A stretch of DNA of 64,000 nt from Sympetrum striolatum (Eukaryota; Arthropoda; Insecta; Odonata; Libellulidae). The position numbers and the translations under genes are program-made. Below are positions 23,840 to 37,129 of the stretch, piece by piece; within the stretch, counting starts at the first letter, position 1; each line of letters opens with the position of its first letter. The notes below the pieces were generated by a model. It had not been told where the DNA came from and did no database searches. It saw only the letters and a program-made list of their open reading frames with translations. The stretch is taken from positions 87,625,152 to 87,689,151 of the forward strand of contig OX388350.1 of assembly GCA_947579665.1 (NCBI GenBank). The letters run 5' to 3'.

Positions 23840-26800
23840 ATGAAAGCATTTTTTAGCAAGTTGGCCTCTTGTAAGCAGACTAAACTTAACAAAGGTGCGG
23901 CGTTAATAGTTGCATCTCCATTTGTATTATATCTTTGTGTGTTCGCCCTCGCCCGTAATTTTTCTTTGCCTCTTCGCTCCGACGGACTTGAAAGAATTGT
24001 GCGTACAGGCAGACAGGTTGTTGTCGAAGAAAAAGCTGCTCGTATTTCAGAAACTGATGGGAAAGAGGATGCCGATGGAGATAGTTCAGTCGCGCTTGGA
24101 TTGCCGAATGAAGAAGAGGGGGAAGAAAAAGATCCGAAAGTTACTTTAGAAGATGTTTTTTCTAGGTAAATAAAAAATTAGCTTTCATTGTAAGCAGTGT
24201 TCTTGATTCATATATGCAACTTATTTAGAATACTATTACAATGACATTTATCTGGATTTTATCGGAAAGATTGATCTTGATGCAGATATAATATTCAAAT
24301 AATCTGTTGTAGAATTATTATGGCCATACTTAAGGTGCATTTTGGTAAATTTCTAGAAGAGTCATACCGGCATCGTAAATCTTCTAGAAATTTACCGGCA
24401 TTTTTATGAGATCTTCAAAGATTTTATCTTTGATTGAAATCTCACGTATCTTATTGATTGTTTACCTGAAACTAATATTCCCTATTATTACAGAGCTGAC
24501 ACAGATGGTGATGGACTTTTAAGCGTAGGAGAACTGACTGCGTGGATAGGAGGAAAAATTAAGGACCATTTAGATCATGCTTTGAAGGAAAACTTTGGCC
24601 TCTTTGCAGCCATAGACAATAATCCTAGAAACGGTAAAATATCAAAATATCACCCATCTCTCCAGAAATTTTAAAATTATTTATCAGCATGCGTCAATTA
24701 ATTATGCTCAAATCTCATGCGTAAAGATTAGTAGGCATTAAAGAGAACTCCATTCATTATTGCAACTTAATGATATTATCATTTCATTCAATATTGTATT
24801 CTGTCAGCTCATCGAAAAACCTGAATTTTTTCTGTAGTTTTTTACCTTATTTATTTGCTTAATAAGATGTTTTTCTTTTTTAAGGTTTAATCACATGGGA
24901 TGAATATCACAGTTATTTCCTTAAAGGCAAGGGTCTTAGTGAAGACTATGCACACAAACATGACAAGAGACACAAGGGATTGTCGAGAGCCATCAAAGGT
25001 AAAAATCTCTGAATTGAAAATACTTCATGAAAATGTTTTTGTACCCCCAGAGGACTTTAAATATTTCACTAATGTTAGCATTGGACAGTCCAATCCAGAA
25101 TTAGTCAGTTTGAAGTAAAATTGTTACCAGTTCACATTCATTTTAGTTGGGAGAACATGAACCCTCAGTAAGCTGAGTCTTACTGCTTAAGACTGAAATT
25201 ACTTACTGCAGAACTGAAATATTTTTGCATTTTTTTTAGTCAATGCCGAGAAAAGTTAAAAAATATTGCAATATCTTGAAATGTAAGTCTCCAAAATGAA
25301 ATCTCTTGGAACAAGTTCTTCAAAAGAGTTAAAAGAGGTTAATAAAAATAAACATCAAAGTTGTAGAAACCTACTAGCTCATATATGCTAAATTTATTGC
25401 ATATTTTTAACTTGCTGTTGGTTGTTGAGGAATAAGATAATAAAATATATCTATTTGTGATCATTAAAAATATGATACTGTATCATTGTGGTTGAAAGAT
25501 TTGAATACAACAGATAAATTTGAATATAGCTGTTATGCTTGTTGTAATTAGAAAACACTCAATTATGTTGGATTTAAATCTTTAGAATGCAAGTTAAATT
25601 CTTCTGTGTGAATGATAGTTATTATATAGCTGTGTTGATGGGTAGCTGAACACAATTGAAGAGATAAAAATTGCTTGAGATGTTATAGAACATGGATCAT
25701 AAAGAATATGAAATTGCTCACACTTTTGGTCATATTATGAAGTTCTTTTATAAATACTATTAAAAATATTAACACTATGACAGGGTGAGGTATGTTACCC
25801 ATTGAGGAGATATTTATGAAGTATAATTTAAAATTCTTTTTATTTAATACCTAACCCTTTAATCACTGAGTTTATACTTTGCTAATATTTTAGAAGCAAT
25901 AGCCAGGGATCGTGCATCTTGGTCTGAAGCTGCCCACAGTGATCCTGATGCTCTAACGCTCGATGAGTTTCTGGCTTTTAGGCATCCCGAATCCAGCCAT
26001 GCTACCATTCTTGCCATGGTTGATGAAATGCTTGAAAAATTTGGTAAATTTAGTTATAAATGCTAAATTAGTTATTTTTGGTTGTTATATTGTTTTCATT
26101 GAATAGCTAAGGAAAATAAAACTTCTGTTTTTATCATTCCTTTAAGGTCATATTTATCTGAAGAGTATTTGAATAATCATTTGCATGTTGAGTTATTTGT
26201 ACAGTAGAAGTCCGTTATAATGAGTATGGCATATAACAAGAGTTGTGTTATAACGACCAATTTTTTGCTGTTGTCTTTCCACAGCTAAAGGAAAGGGAGT
26301 TATGTCCATTATAACGAGCGGTTATTTCTGAAGTATTAGTATAACGAGTACCATGTTTCTATATTTGTCTTGCAGGAGGCGTATCTTGGAATCATCAATT
26401 GACGTGAGAGATAAGGTACGACAACAGACAGTGATCTGAGGTGTGTTATCTCTTCAAAGAGCAGAAAAAAATTTAATGCAAAAATTATAGTCACCTAATT
26501 CATGTATTTGTTTTCCACAATTTGCCTCACCATTCCTTGGAAAAAATGCTTCAAGGAGCTTTAATTGGAGGCTTCTCACAAGTTTCACCCTTCTTTTGGT
26601 CCCTGCCTACATTGTATTCCCTCGTTTCTTTTTGGCAAGGACCCCTCTAGTTAGTGTCGGAATTTTTAATGGAGTTCCCATCATATTGGCATCCACCTGT
26701 GGGATTTTCTTTTCATTAAAAACTTGGCACCTAATTATCTGATCAAGGAATATAGGAGATAAAAGCAATGTTTTATATTAGAGAAGTCCCTTTGGTTACA

Positions 26801-29800
26801 GTTTATGAATCGATGAAATACTTCTTTTGATAAGACCATACTTTTTTATGCATTCTGAAGCATAAAAGAGTAAAAGCCCTGCAGTTCCATTCTCCTGCAC
26901 TTGTAGCCCTTAGATGGACATTTAGTATTAGAAATCGGCGATAACGTGTATGCTTTATAACAAGTACTTTTCCAGATTTTGTCAGCTCTCATTGAAACGG
27001 ACTTCTACTGTATTTAGCTTAAAAGTTACGATAGATTGATTGTAAGTAATGGATGAATTTTAAGTAATATAATTAGTTTAATAGTTAGTAACATGAAAAA
27101 TTAAATTTCATTGATTTTTTATTTATTAGTTTCGTTTTCTCGATGAGAAAGTTGCTGTACTTTTGATGATGTAACTTAAATAAAATTCTATTAGTTATTG
27201 AATTTGTTTATGCAAGAAAAATTAGTGATTGGATCTATTTCTTATTTATAGATCAATTTCCAGTGTAATTTGCCTCTCTATAAATCAAGGATCTAATTTA
27301 CAAGTGTGTGTACTATATTTTTATTGAAATTCTAGTATTCAGTTCTTATTAAATTTGCTGTAACTTTTCTCTCTTGTTTTTTTAATATTAAATCTTAAAT
27401 ATTTTAATTTTTTCTATTAAGTACTGCCGAGTATGGAAGATTTTCATTTAAATAAAAGGAAATTGAAAAGGTGAAAAAAAGAAGAGGCGTACTGACATTT
27501 TTGGGTGTTATGGGAATTAGTTTACACAAAAACCATCAACTGGGTTCAACCATGCATTGACTTCTGGCAACTGTTGTTGTGATTTTGCAGATAGAGATGG
27601 TGATGGTCAGCTGACTGAAACAGAGTATTCAAGGTACATCTGGGATGAAGGTGAAGAAGAGGAAGAGGCTGGGGAAGATCACCATCGCAAAGAAGGAGAA
27701 ATTCAGCGTGAAGAAGAACGTAGAAAAGAATTTAGAGAATTAGTGGACTCGGATAAAAACGGATTTGCTGATCGGAGAGAGCTTCTGGTATGATTTATAC
27801 TATCTTTATTTATACTATTATGCATAGTAAACATCAATAACCTTAGGTTAACAATTCTAAAAATTTTATGTTGAATGAACTCCTCTAATTTCTATATGTC
27901 GTTGTTATTTGTACAGACCTCAAAAGCCATTTAAAGGACGAGGGAGCCCACTCGAAAAAAGCAATTTCTCTCATGAATAGCCTATCTCATTTTTGAATAA
28001 TTCCTAACCATGTGCTGATCACGTTTATATAAGATATAACCTATTAGTAAGATAATTGAAAAAATATGTCATTACCTCATGACTTCTTGTTACTTATTCC
28101 TATAGATTTGCTCATATTACACTTCTTCCTTTCTAAATAAGCATGCTAACGCTTGTTTATTTATTAGACTTTTTTCTTCATTGTCATCAAAATCTGTACA
28201 TCTTTTTTATTGTTTTACATATTTTGTAAGCATGTGAATTTCTTAAAAAATTAAGTAACATACAAGGTATGTATAGAAAGGATTGCAATGATATCAATCC
28301 AGAGGCCCATTGAGGGTCGATTTTCAGCTATCATTGAAACAGAACTAAAATTATTGACAAATATGGGATTTTTGTCAAAATTTCAAAAATTCTCTCAGAA
28401 GACATTATTGGGTTTGAAAGAAATTTACCGTTTATGCTGGCGTATAAGTCGACCTTTGAAGCCTAAAAAAATCTCTCAAAAACCAGGGGTTGACGCTGAA
28501 CATAAAATTTAACCCTTTACCACCGAAAGGTTAATAGGTGATCCTGCCTGCTTTACACTTGTTGTACACAAACTCTCGCGTCTCACCACAGTTATTTCTT
28601 ACGGAAACTAATTTTCGGCAAGTCTAATTAACATAGATATCATATAAAACAAATTTCATCACAAAATACAATTGTGGCTGAAAGTGGTATTATTGTGGTA
28701 AAAATATAAAACCCTGTAAACTAATTATCAGCAAATTCAACGAGGAAATTGCAATTTCATTCAGTTCGGAAGATGATCCATTTGTGACATGTTTTCATAA
28801 TAAAAAAGTTGAATTAATAAACCATTTTCATATCTTAAAATAAATTTGACGCATATTTATTCTTTAAATATTATATCAATTTTTTCACATGTATTTTTAT
28901 TTAAAAAATTTTACATATATTTCGATGTTTTCTTTTTAGAAATGAAGATCAATAAGCACATCATGGTTTGTTTTTGTTTATATAATAGTTATAATTCTAC
29001 TTAGCGTTAGGAGTTAATGGAAGTTGTTTTTGCAGGGTCATGATTTGATATTACCATGCTTAATTACCATTATTTCTATAATAAATTTTTAATACCATTG
29101 TGTTTCTCTTTTGTAATGCATTTTTATTTGTGTAGTTATAATACCAACGAAAGGAGTTTGAGTAATACTTAATCTAAGTTGGCATGGCAGCTGAAAGAAA
29201 CAATTCTAGCATCTTAATCTTATGCGGTAAATACTCCTTCAGGTATCATATATTTATGGATACCGTAGTTTTCCTTCCCATAAAATAGAGCAGGGGAGTT
29301 GGGCCTTATTTTTCAGGTCGACTTATACGCTGAACATAGGCTAAAACCTGAAATTCACCGCAAAATTTTAGGGGTTGACTTATATGCCATATCGACTTAC
29401 ACACCGGCATATACGGTAATCTTAATTTTTTTCTACAAACTTTATAGAAATGACTAATTAGATTATTCAACAAACAATTAGTATGTGATTGAAACATCTA
29501 AAAAATCATTACAACATTGTAACTATAATACTTAGTAACGCTTAATAAATTTAATAAAATCTTTTTAATAGCTGAGAAAAAATATTATAGATTAGGGACA
29601 CCTAGCCAAAATAATGGATGTTATTTGATTATGCCGTGCCAAGTCGATTCAATGTTGTCCTTTATATCTCAAAAGAGGATATAGTACTTACGATTCCATA
29701 TGAAAGAATAAGTGAATACTGTAGGGTTGATCTCGGATACTGTATGTTTGATTTATCAATTTGCCTCAAATTATGTAAAAAGCATGCTTTCTTTCAAAAT

Positions 29801-32800
29801 GATTCAATTTATTAATCACTTAATGCCATTTTCAATTAGTTTACCATGCAATTTTATTTTTTTTTTAGAGAAAACATGTTTTCTTGAGTGTGAAAAAGCT
29901 CTGGAGGTTTTAATTCTATTTGTTAACCCACACCCACGAGCAAGGAATTCCCAACCTTCAATATTCTATCTTCTAATTTTTCCCACTAAATATAATAATG
30001 ATAATTTTCCTCTCAGAATTCCAGTTCTCATCGCAATTTATAAATCTTCTTTGTTAAAGTGTTTTACATGATTGCAATATCCTCACCTTGCATCTATTGC
30101 CTGGGCAGCATAAGTTGCATGTGTTACATTGGATTAATTGCAATCAAAATAGTTATACTTTGTCACTAGAGTAATAAATTGGTTGAAACATAATTTTTCA
30201 TGAAATGAATGAATTGGAATAGCAATCCGGTGTTTACAACCCCTTTAATATCTGATGAACACATAACTTACTTTGATTTTACAAGTACTTTTTACTGATA
30301 TTATATAAAAGAAAATAATGTTGAAAAACTTGCAAAAAGCAAAGACTCGCCAACTTCTGAAATTTTAGGTGAAAAGTGTGCGCAGCAGTCGGATGTGATC
30401 AGAAGTGTAAAGCCAAATAAGATTTTATATACTTAGTTAGGCTGTGAGACCAAGTTTTGAATCTCTTTCCCAGGAATAGATAATGTTATCAAGACAACCA
30501 ATATCTGCATTTTGTTTCCCATATAGATGGAGCTTGAGGAAGGATGTTTAACGCTCTTATTAGGTGCAGCAATTTGCTGTGTTTCCTTGCGTAATTTCAT
30601 TTTATGGTGAGGTCTGAGGTCCACTTCTGTTAGCTGTGATTTTAATATGGCTTGCAAACCTTAGAATGCAACAATATATGCTTTTTCATTAACTCCTCGG
30701 ATATCAATATCTAAAAAAAATCTGAAAATATATTTCTTTTGGTGTGACTTTTTGACGACCCTCTTGATCCAAGATTATAGGAAAGTTAGGTTGTCATTTT
30801 CAAGCTTATTTCATTGTATGAGAAGACCATAGTATAGGATAATGTTTCTTCTGCACATTAATTATGAATTAATTTATAAAATTTGATATTCGAAAGAGAT
30901 CTAACTTCTCCATTCATGGTCACTTCCTTTGTTTGTGAGCCATCTTAGCTTTAATAGCCAATCACTCACTATTTCTATAAATCTACCTTCTTTATTATTT
31001 CAATTATTTCAAATCCACCTAAAACTCAATTGTAATAGTGGTTATACTGGCTTTGAGTTAATTTTTTTTATTTCCCAATGCTCATCTCTTGCTTTTTCCT
31101 CTCACGTGATCTGTTTATTCAGTTCAATGATATTTTTCTCCATACTTACCCAATTTTTGCTACCATGTGTTTTCCTTTAGATTTTCATAATTACAACGAA
31201 CCAAAGCATGGGAAAGATCTTATATCAATTAGGAGGAAACATTTGTGAGAATAGTAGAAGAAAATTAAAACAAGCTCATTACAGTAGAGGATCATTTATC
31301 CAAACATCTAAACAACGAACACATCCAAACAACGAACATTTCACGATAGATAAACAGTAATTTTGAATGCCACCGCTATGCGTGTTTTGCACCAATATTT
31401 TGAAGGTGTGAACTAGTAAGTATTTATACTATATTAATTAACCTTCTAAATGGATAACAATAAGAAGAAAATGTGTCCAGCAGCTAGTTCAAGCCATGGG
31501 AACGTCAAGAGAAAAAGACAGGTGCTGACATTACAGCAAAAAGTGGACATATTAAATAAACTAGATCGTGGCGTCATTTCATCCAATCTTCAGCAGGAAT
31601 ACGATATTAGCAGGAAAACTATGTATGATATAAAATCACAGAAGTACCAAATTCTTCAATTTGTTGCAGAATCTGACTAAACAGTAGTTGTTTTGAAAAG
31701 AAAAACCTTGCGGGGACGGTCATGTATAGTTTTCTTTAAATAAAAGTTTTCAATAATATTTATGTGCATTATCGTCACTTATTTCGTACTGTAACCCGTC
31801 AAAGCCTTTATTTCACTTCCTTTTTCTCATTCAGGTTAAAATACCTATTATCCGAACATATCTTTTATGCGAACCGACCTCTGTCCCAAAACGTTTGGTT
31901 AAACAATCCTCTACTGCACTTGACTTATTTGAGAATATAATGAAAAGACTCCTAAAAGACAAAGCGATTGAACATAAATAAATATACCAAAATCAAGACA
32001 CCCCAGATGACAAAGACCAAATGATCATTTGAATCAACTGCGATTTACACAAAAATACAACAAATATTCACTATAAATAATCTGTCCGACAATCTTGAAA
32101 CACATTCCAGTTCACTGAAACAATGAAATCATGGAATAGGAATAAAACACTATTTCATACTAAATCTTTTTGGCTCAGTGTTGTAGAAAATCAAGTTTTA
32201 CTGAACTTCAAATTTCACAATTTAAAACTCACTCTGTTGCTTACCAACATCTCAAATAATAATTAAGCTCCATCAAATCAATATTTCTCACATTGCTCTT
32301 TGTGTAGCATAATCTGTTGCAATGAATTCATGTTCATTATATGTTTTTATCTTCTGATTTCTGAACCTATATTTCATGGTGATCAAAGATATAAAACATT
32401 CCTTTGAAATTTCGTTTTTTCTTTAGCATTCAATAAGTTACATAAAAAACAGTTATTTTAAGTTCTAAGGACCTAAACAAAATTCAATCACGCATTCATC
32501 AAGCCTTTCATTTTAGCACTCAAGTATTCATAACAAATTGTGAACATTTTAAAGTCTTTTCTTTCTGTATGATGACCTTCCACAAATGAATGTCTGATTA
32601 TATCAATTTCATTCAACCGCTATTGGCAATAAAATATATTGAGCATTGAGTGGGTTAAATGCTGCATATAATCATTTACATAGAGTTGCTGCCAGAGAAA
32701 CTTAATTTGTTTTACTTATTAGTTTTAAAATGTTTAAGTCTATCTTAACAATTTCTTTTTTTCTTGAAATACAGTTGAAGCATGTTTTATTGCCCATTAT

Positions 32801-33826
32801 TTTATTTACCTGGCCAAATTTCTTTGGTAGAGTTTGGATTGTAATTTTATCATTGGGGAATGTTTTTTATTATTTATTGCTATTGCTTGCAGTACCTATC
32901 AGAAAAACTGGTTTGGGTATATATTCCTAGTACTGTGCATTTTAAATATTTTTGATGAACGAAAGTTACCTCTCGTTAATACTTATTTTGCTCTGAAATT
33001 TAATTTTCCATTACACTCATAAGAAGAATGAGAGGTGCATTTCATAAGTCAGAGACTTTTCAAGGGAAAACAATGGTTTTAAAATCCAAATTACGTTTCT
33101 CAGATATATAAAACTTAACTTGGAAGAATCAAATGAATTATGGTGGAAATCCATAATTGAGTTAATCTTAGACATGGTAATATTTAATCAATTAATCAAT
33201 CGTTGAAATCATTCATGTTTTTATATCATTGTAATTTAACCTCTGTGGGATAAGTATCATGTCAAAGGTTATTTCCACAGTAACTTGGATTTTGTCAATC
33301 TTCTCATCCCCTACTGAACATTATGGATGCTTGGCATCACTTATTGCTGTACGACCACACTAATATTAAATGAACCACTCCTGAACTGCATCATCCAATG
33401 GAGCAGGGGCCCCATATTTCACAATTTCTTATGCAAAAAGTAGTGCTTTATTCATATTTGGAATTTCATCATTTCAGGTGATTGTTGAGAGTACTTGTAT
33501 GCTCCCAACAATAATATAACTAACTATTGTCAGATATAAAACAAAACGTGCGTTTCAATTGCTATCTCATGTCGGAGTGTGATTTATCTAGCACCCATTT
33601 TATTGTAAATTGAGATAAGTTGACTATGTTTTATTTTTATCTGTTTTAGAAATACATTGATCCAAGCAATCCGAGGCATGCAAGGGAAGAAGCTGAAACG
33701 CTAATGGTTCTGTCTGATGCTGATCACGATGGACATTTATCTCTTCGGGAAGTATTGAACAAGATGGATTTATTTCTTGGTAGCAAAATGGTTGATGCTG
33801 CCCGTAGCTTTCATGATGAATTTTAG
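23840..33826 (+). CDS. SDF4: Cab45/SDF4-type EF-hand protein of the secretory pathway (CREC family)
   Basis: Six exons with good splice sites and consistent phases: 23840-24165, 24494-24633, 24885-24998, 25894-26043, 27591-27787, 33650-33826; 367 residues, close to the human protein. The N-terminus has a hydrophobic segment (about residues 20-38) after a basic stretch, a signal peptide or anchor. Six EF-hand sites: canonical loops at 111-122 (DTDGDGLLSVGE), 244-255 (DRDGDGQLTETE), 296-307 and 332-343; the second (150-162) is one residue too long and the third (around 210-218) is degenerate. An acidic stretch (EEEEEAGE) follows the fourth. 'LVDYARS'-like 'MVDAARSFHDEF' ends the protein. HDEF is the C-terminal signal also seen in calumenin. 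Cab45 binds Ca2+ in the Golgi lumen and helps sort secretory cargo. The spacing 'KGKGLSE' and 'LTLDEFLAFRHPE' favours Cab45 over reticulocalbin or calumenin. Confidence 0.92.
24344..24396. repeat. 17-bp perfect inverted repeat in Cab45 intron 1
   Basis: GGTAAATTTCTAGAAGA at 24344-24360 pairs exactly with 24380-24396 around a 19-base loop. No other transposon features are visible. Confidence 0.7.
26202..27010. mobile_element. 809-bp non-autonomous mariner/pogo-type element with TA target duplication
   Basis: The left end CAGTAGAAGTCCGTTATAAT and the reverse complement of the right end, CAGTAGAAGTCCGTTTCAAT, match over more than 20 bases apart from two changes. Both ends are flanked by TA (26200-26201 and 27011-27012), as expected for Tc1/mariner/pogo insertion. 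No transposase frame is open inside. Recurrent TATAACGAG-like motifs occur in the interior near both ends. It lies in Cab45 intron 4. Confidence 0.8.
28426..29418. mobile_element. MITE-like element with GGCGTATAAGTCGACC subterminal repeats
   Basis: The left end TACCGTTTATGCTGGCGTAT and the reverse complement of the right end, TACCGTATATGCCGGTGTGT, align, and AAGTCGA follows in both. Further copies of the TATAAGTCGACC motif occur inside, near 29320-29335. No open reading frame of note; the 74-codon frame from 28288 only overlaps the left end. In Cab45 intron 5. Confidence 0.6.
29419..31281. other. Cab45 intron 5, nothing recognised
   Basis: AT-rich intron between two transposon-like insertions. 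Open frames around 29618-30071 have low-complexity composition and no family resemblance. Confidence 0.5.
31282..31916 (+). mobile_element. 635-bp Tigger/pogo-type element with intact DNA-binding ORF
   Basis: Terminal inverted repeats: left CAGTAGAGGATCATTTATCC, right (reverse complement) CAGTAGAGGATTGTTTAACC, both continuing AAAC. The CAGTAG start is usual for Tigger/pogo elements. TA precedes the left end; on the right the expected TA reads CA. The interior holds a 76-codon ORF with only the N-terminal DNA-binding domain of the transposase; the catalytic DDE part is absent, so the element cannot move by itself. In Cab45 intron 5, same orientation as the gene. Confidence 0.85.
31450..31680 (+). 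CDS. Short ORF with CENP-B/Psq-type helix-turn-helix of a Tigger transposase
   Basis: 76 codons from an ATG to TAA. Residues about 20-70 ('KRKRQVLTLQQKVDILNKLD', then 'EYDISRKTMYDIK') match the N-terminal homeodomain-like DNA-binding domain shared by CENP-B, Jerky and pogo/Tigger transposases. The protein stops immediately after this domain with a proper stop codon and no frameshift within it. In the family the domain binds the terminal inverted repeats. What remains is either a truncated relic or a DNA-binding-only product. Whether it is translated is unknown; no promoter was identified and it lies inside a Cab45 intron. Confidence 0.75.
   Translation: MDNNKKKMCPAASSSHGNVKRKRQVLTLQQKVDILNKLDRGVISSNLQQEYDISRKTMYDIKSQKYQILQFVAESD
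31917..33649. other. Cab45 intron 5, right part, nothing recognised
   Basis: AT-rich intron leading to the acceptor CTGTTTTAG at 33641-33649. No repeat ends or coding segments were seen. Confidence 0.5.
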
Positions 33827-35455
33827 GCATCTTACATTCCATGCCTCATCAGCAGTTGGTATCTGTCAAACCGTCCACTTCCCTTAGCCTGAATTTACTA
33901 AGAATTAAATATGTGGAAGTATTACCCTGTCTCTAGAAATATATTATCCAGGTTTTGGAGGTATTGGTGCTAGATTTTCTTTCCATCAATTCGGTTAGTA
34001 CCAGCTTACGAAGTGAGTTATTTTCAGCATGATAGAAATCTAGTGCCAGACATAAAGAAAAAGTTGACATTTAGTGAGATCTAGATTTCTAGAGAATCTT
34101 ATGTGAAAATTCATTCCTGGAGACATGCAAAGATTTTTCTTTATGAAACTTAATAAATCTCACTTGTTTAGGTGTCACAAATATTAGATTTCACCTGTTA
34201 TCTTGTGATGTGATATTGAAGGATCATGATCAGCTTTTAGGGGAAATTTTCTGTAAATCACAGAGATATTTTCTCAGGAATAGTATATAATTTATACTTC
34301 ATTATCTTTATTAAAATGCAACTAATGGAGTACAGTTCCTTACAATTACCATAGTTTTGGTTCCTATAAAATCACAAGCAAAATAAATAATTCCTATAAA
34401 ATCCACAAATATTAAAAGCTGGTGAATAATTTTATTCAATCATAACCTTATATCTGTTAATATGTGGAAAATCAATGATGAATTGTCTATTCATAGGACA
34501 AGTATTTGAAACAAACCGGTCCTGTAAACCCTTTCTGTTAGATAAGAAAAAGTAGAATCCTAAAGATGTGAGAAACATCCTTTTCTCAAAAAACGGTGAT
34601 TAGAAGTAAAATAGTATCCATTGTTTGATGATTTACAACTTGAGGACTCAGCAGTGTCTTAACCTTTCAAGAAATCCTGACTTAAAAGTTTCTGTGAAAT
34701 GAAAATCTGAGTGATACAGTACTATAATGATTATTTTATATTGAAAATAGAAGAATTATTTAATTGTTAGGTTTAATTACCTTTGAATCAGCGGAATAGC
34801 TTTTAAGGTAACTTCTGTGCAAATTAAAATGCCTGATATAGTTTTAAATGTACTACCTCAAGTTATTGCAATTATTTGTAATTATCTTAAGTAAAGTCTT
34901 ACGTCCCAAAGCTGGTTAGTTCCAGTTATATAATAGCCCATGCGACCAGCATCGGCTTTTAAAAGCCTTTATGAAATAAATTCAGCTTGATAATCACAGA
35001 GGTGATGATTTCTTCACAAATGATGTGATTCTTCAGGAAGAAATTTTCATCTAAATTAGACTATATTATTTAATTTCAAATATTATGATATGTTTAGGTA
35101 GCCTTTGAAATTTGAGAAATATCCCCAAATGAGCATCAGGAATACACTTGGAATACTGTTAAATCTCATATTCTGATATAATAATTAAGTTTTTTCCCAT
35201 CTGCTCTCCTGAAAAATCAGTTCCAACTCTCGTACACTAAAAAAATTTAAAAATAATTCATATGTTGTTGTTATGATGATTGGAAAACTGCTACATTCAA
35301 AACGCCCTAAATTCCTGCTCTGCTGCATGCTCTCTGAATAGGGTGCTTGTTCTTTCTGATTTGTTATCATTATTTCACATCCATCATGTGGTTTGGAATG
35401 CTCTTGTTAGCTATGTGCGTTGCAGAAGAAAAGTACTGGAGTGAGTAATTAACTG
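33827..35455. other. Cab45 3' UTR and downstream sequence
   Basis: Follows the Cab45 stop at 33824-33826. An AATAAA at 34152-34157 is the first plausible polyadenylation signal, about 330 bases after the stop; others follow further on. No gene seen. Confidence 0.45.
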
Positions 35456-36112
35456 TACCATATTTACTCGAAAATAATGTGCACACTTTGGGACCTTTTT
35501 TCAAATTGGGGTGTGCATTAGACGCAACATTTGGCCCAATATTACTTGTGCACATTTTCTGTACCACATGGCCAGGAACAGAGGCATAGGCAATGTCCTC
35601 GGCTCATCATTGTTCCATGTAACTTGTCAAATGTTCCATGGATGCGCTATCGATGTTTTGATGGGAATAGCCCCCGTAGACTACAGACTAAACTGTTGGC
35701 CATTAGTTTTTAATGGAAAGGGAATTAATTAAGTAAGATAAAGAGAAGAAAAAGAGGAATTAGAAGCCATGGGGCTGGAAATTCCGTATCGCCCAAAATT
35801 GAAGAGGGCAAACAGTCTGCTGGAAAGAGAATTGGCTAGCCAATCGAACTTCTAAAATGATCGATTTTAAATTGGTTAAAGTGCGTACTTACATAGTACT
35901 TTCAGTGTGGACGACTATTGGTATTTCATACGTAGAGTGTACACATATATGTAGGTGTTTACTATGCAGGTATATGGGGCTGTGAATGGCATGACCCCAT
36001 GTCTTAAGGTGCACAATATATTTGTAGGCATGTGATATTTCTATTTCATGTGCTCAAATTTTGAGGTGTGCATTACTTTTAATGGCATGTTATTTTCAAG
36101 TAAATATGTGTA
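35456..36112. mobile_element. 657-bp MITE with ATATTTACTCGAAAATAA ends
   Basis: The left end reads ACCATATTTACTCGAAAATA followed shortly by a GTGCAC stretch. The reverse complement of the right end reads ACACATATTTACTTGAAAAT, followed after an insertion by TGCACAC. The interior open frames (e.g. 35511-35732) resemble no protein. No clear target duplication. Confidence 0.6.
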
Positions 36113-37129
36113 TATTTCCTTTATATATGGGTGTAGATTTTCAAATGTAGTGCATTTATTTAGTGGCTGTGAATGATGAGTTTCTGTTTGGGTGTAAATA
36201 GAGAAATGACAATATATGTGTAAGCATAATGAGACATTTTGGATCCTTACAGCCATTAAGATCTGCTGTCCTTCTAAATGCAGGGAATCTCTTCTTGTGT
36301 TGTGCACCGTCTTTAATTTCTTGCATAAGGAGTTTGAGGAACTTTATGTTTCATAAGAATATGGATGATAGAAAGATGATGTTCATGTTAGTATAATTTG
36401 TTTGAGTGGGGTTGAGACCAACAAGTGTGATGTATTCATTTAGTTTGATTCTCTCAAGAGGCAAATCTGTTCAAAATTCTGTAGAATATGAACAACACGG
36501 AAATATGAATATTTATTGATGAAACATTGCTAATATCATGCCATTATTCTCAATAATAATTGCTTATTATATGAATTTTCTGTGAAGCAGTTGATTCTGA
36601 TGTAATTTGGGCACAATTTTACCTGTTTCTTAAAGTCTGTGCATTTTTTGTGACTTTTCTACAAGTTGGTGAAAAAGTTGTATAATATTTTTATATTTTG
36701 TGCTTTCTTGAGGCGGAAAGTTTGCAAATTTTTTAAATTTTGGAATATTTTATGGTGGAAGTGCGAGTCAAAAATGATAAGAAAGTATTTAATCTGTTGG
36801 TGACTCTTTGAGTAGCATAGAATGTGTCTGATGCTAAGAAAAGAGTTAGTTTATTCAAAACACCAGTATTCATGGTACACAAAAGTAACATAGAAGAATT
36901 AATTCATTTATAGAATTTCCATTGATATTTATTCTTCAAACATACATATTAGTTAACCTTTGTAATTCTACTTCTATTGTACATGATTAATTTTTCCTGT
37001 TTTTATTAATTATGGTTATTTTCAACCTCAACAATATTAATAATTATTTTAATAATGTTGACCATACATTACCTACAGGTTTATTCACATTCCAGATGGC
37101 ATACTTTATTCAACTTGTATACATATAAT

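Noticed and set aside
24900..25118. 72-codon ORF in the Cab45 region
   Set aside because: It overlaps Cab45 exon 3 in another frame and runs into the intron; the EF-hand frame is the real one.
29618..30071. Overlapping ORFs in Cab45 intron 5
   Set aside because: Low-complexity, no domain resemblance, inside an intron with repeats.
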